From contig JABVXV010000225.1 in NCBI GenBank assembly GCA_013365325.1, positions 42,354 through 106,353 on the forward strand: a DNA stretch of 64,000 bases, in the 5' to 3' direction. The DNA is from Dipetalonema caudispina (lineage: Eukaryota; Nematoda; Chromadorea; Rhabditida; Onchocercidae). Every line of letters begins with the position of its first letter. Positions within the stretch are counted from its first letter, which is position 1. The notes under the pieces are model-generated. The model saw only the letters and a list, made by a program, of their open reading frames with translations. It searched no databases and was not told where the DNA came from. A program made the position numbers and the translations under genes. Below, in pieces: positions 63,661 through 64,000 of the stretch.

Positions 63661-64000
63661 AACTTCCACTCCTAATCCAAACAACTTTCACTACAATATG
63701 AGTGAGAAATAACGAATTATCAGAATTAAGATGACAATGATCATATATGATAAAATTTTCCAGTCACTTCTCATCAAGATCACATAATGATTGATTGCAG
63801 TAATCAGAATACCACACAAGCTAAGTTGTAAGTGTATAAATTTACTTATACATACATAGCAGACTGATGTCCATTCCTACACTATACGAATCTGACCGAA
63901 GCCAAAATGTGAACATTTTCTAAGTGCTTAACGTTTAATATGAAATGGAAGATACTTTTTACGATATGTCGAAGTATCGCTTAATATGAAATGAATAAAT

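Larger units (their letters stand above)
60780..64000. other. 3' flank of the MUA-3-like gene, no supportable gene
   Basis: The region contains the 3' UTR; candidate poly(A) signals are ATTAAA at 60943-60948 and AATAAA at 61441-61446, neither verified. It also holds a GT microsatellite, a 30-bp palindrome at 63003-63032 and an LTR-like region at about 63160-63660. An open frame of 113 codons at 63168-63509 follows internally duplicated DNA and is not treated as a gene. Confidence 0.55.

Noticed and set aside
1..64000. tRNA genes, rRNA, CRISPR arrays and bacterial-type operons
   Set aside because: No B-box-like GGTTCGAATCC in a cloverleaf context, no rRNA-like sequence, no regularly spaced repeats with unique spacers; the genes are intron-rich eukaryotic.

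Overview
The window is an AT-rich nematode genomic segment. It has small T-rich-flanked introns ending in TTTCAG-like acceptors, abundant poly(A)/poly(T) runs and ATT/ATG microsatellites, and a complete copy of a nematode-specific muscle-attachment receptor. A filarial or other clade III parasite is my best guess from base composition and intron style, but species-level placement is inference.

Layout: (1) 1-885, minus strand: the first two coding exons of an unrecognised gene that runs off the left edge. (2) 886-1879: a short divergent intergenic region. (3) 1880-3680, plus strand: a complete five-exon gene for RNA polymerase II subunit RPB3 (275 aa). (4) 3681-15871: about 12 kb with no supportable gene, full of low-complexity DNA, ending in a polypurine tract and a TTGG repeat just upstream of the next gene. 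(5) 15872-60779, plus strand: one giant 56-exon gene for a MUA-3-type transmembrane cell-matrix receptor. Every exon junction could be followed in phase, giving 11,052 coding nt and 3,683 aa. (6) 60780-64000: 3' flank with a GT microsatellite, a 30-bp palindrome and a compact region with internal duplications that looks like a solo LTR or other mobile-element remnant.

The MUA-3-like protein reads: signal peptide, five LDL-receptor class A repeats of an unusual four-cysteine type, about 18 EGF-like repeats, a von Willebrand factor A domain with a complete MIDAS, about 28 more EGF-like repeats, two SEA domains separated by an EGF-like module, five EGF-like repeats, one transmembrane helix and a cytoplasmic tail of about 268 aa. 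In C. elegans MUA-3 sits in hypodermal fibrous organelles and ties intermediate filaments to the cuticle so that muscle stays attached; the same job is inferred here.

The most interesting observation is a short hidden exon at 36098-36167, inside the 4.4-kb intron 11. It encodes a second, unrelated signal peptide and ends in exactly the splice phase needed to join exon 12. It lies downstream of a G-rich, promoter-like island. This predicts an internal promoter making a secreted-entry isoform of 3,132 aa that lacks all LDLa repeats and the first EGF-like repeats.
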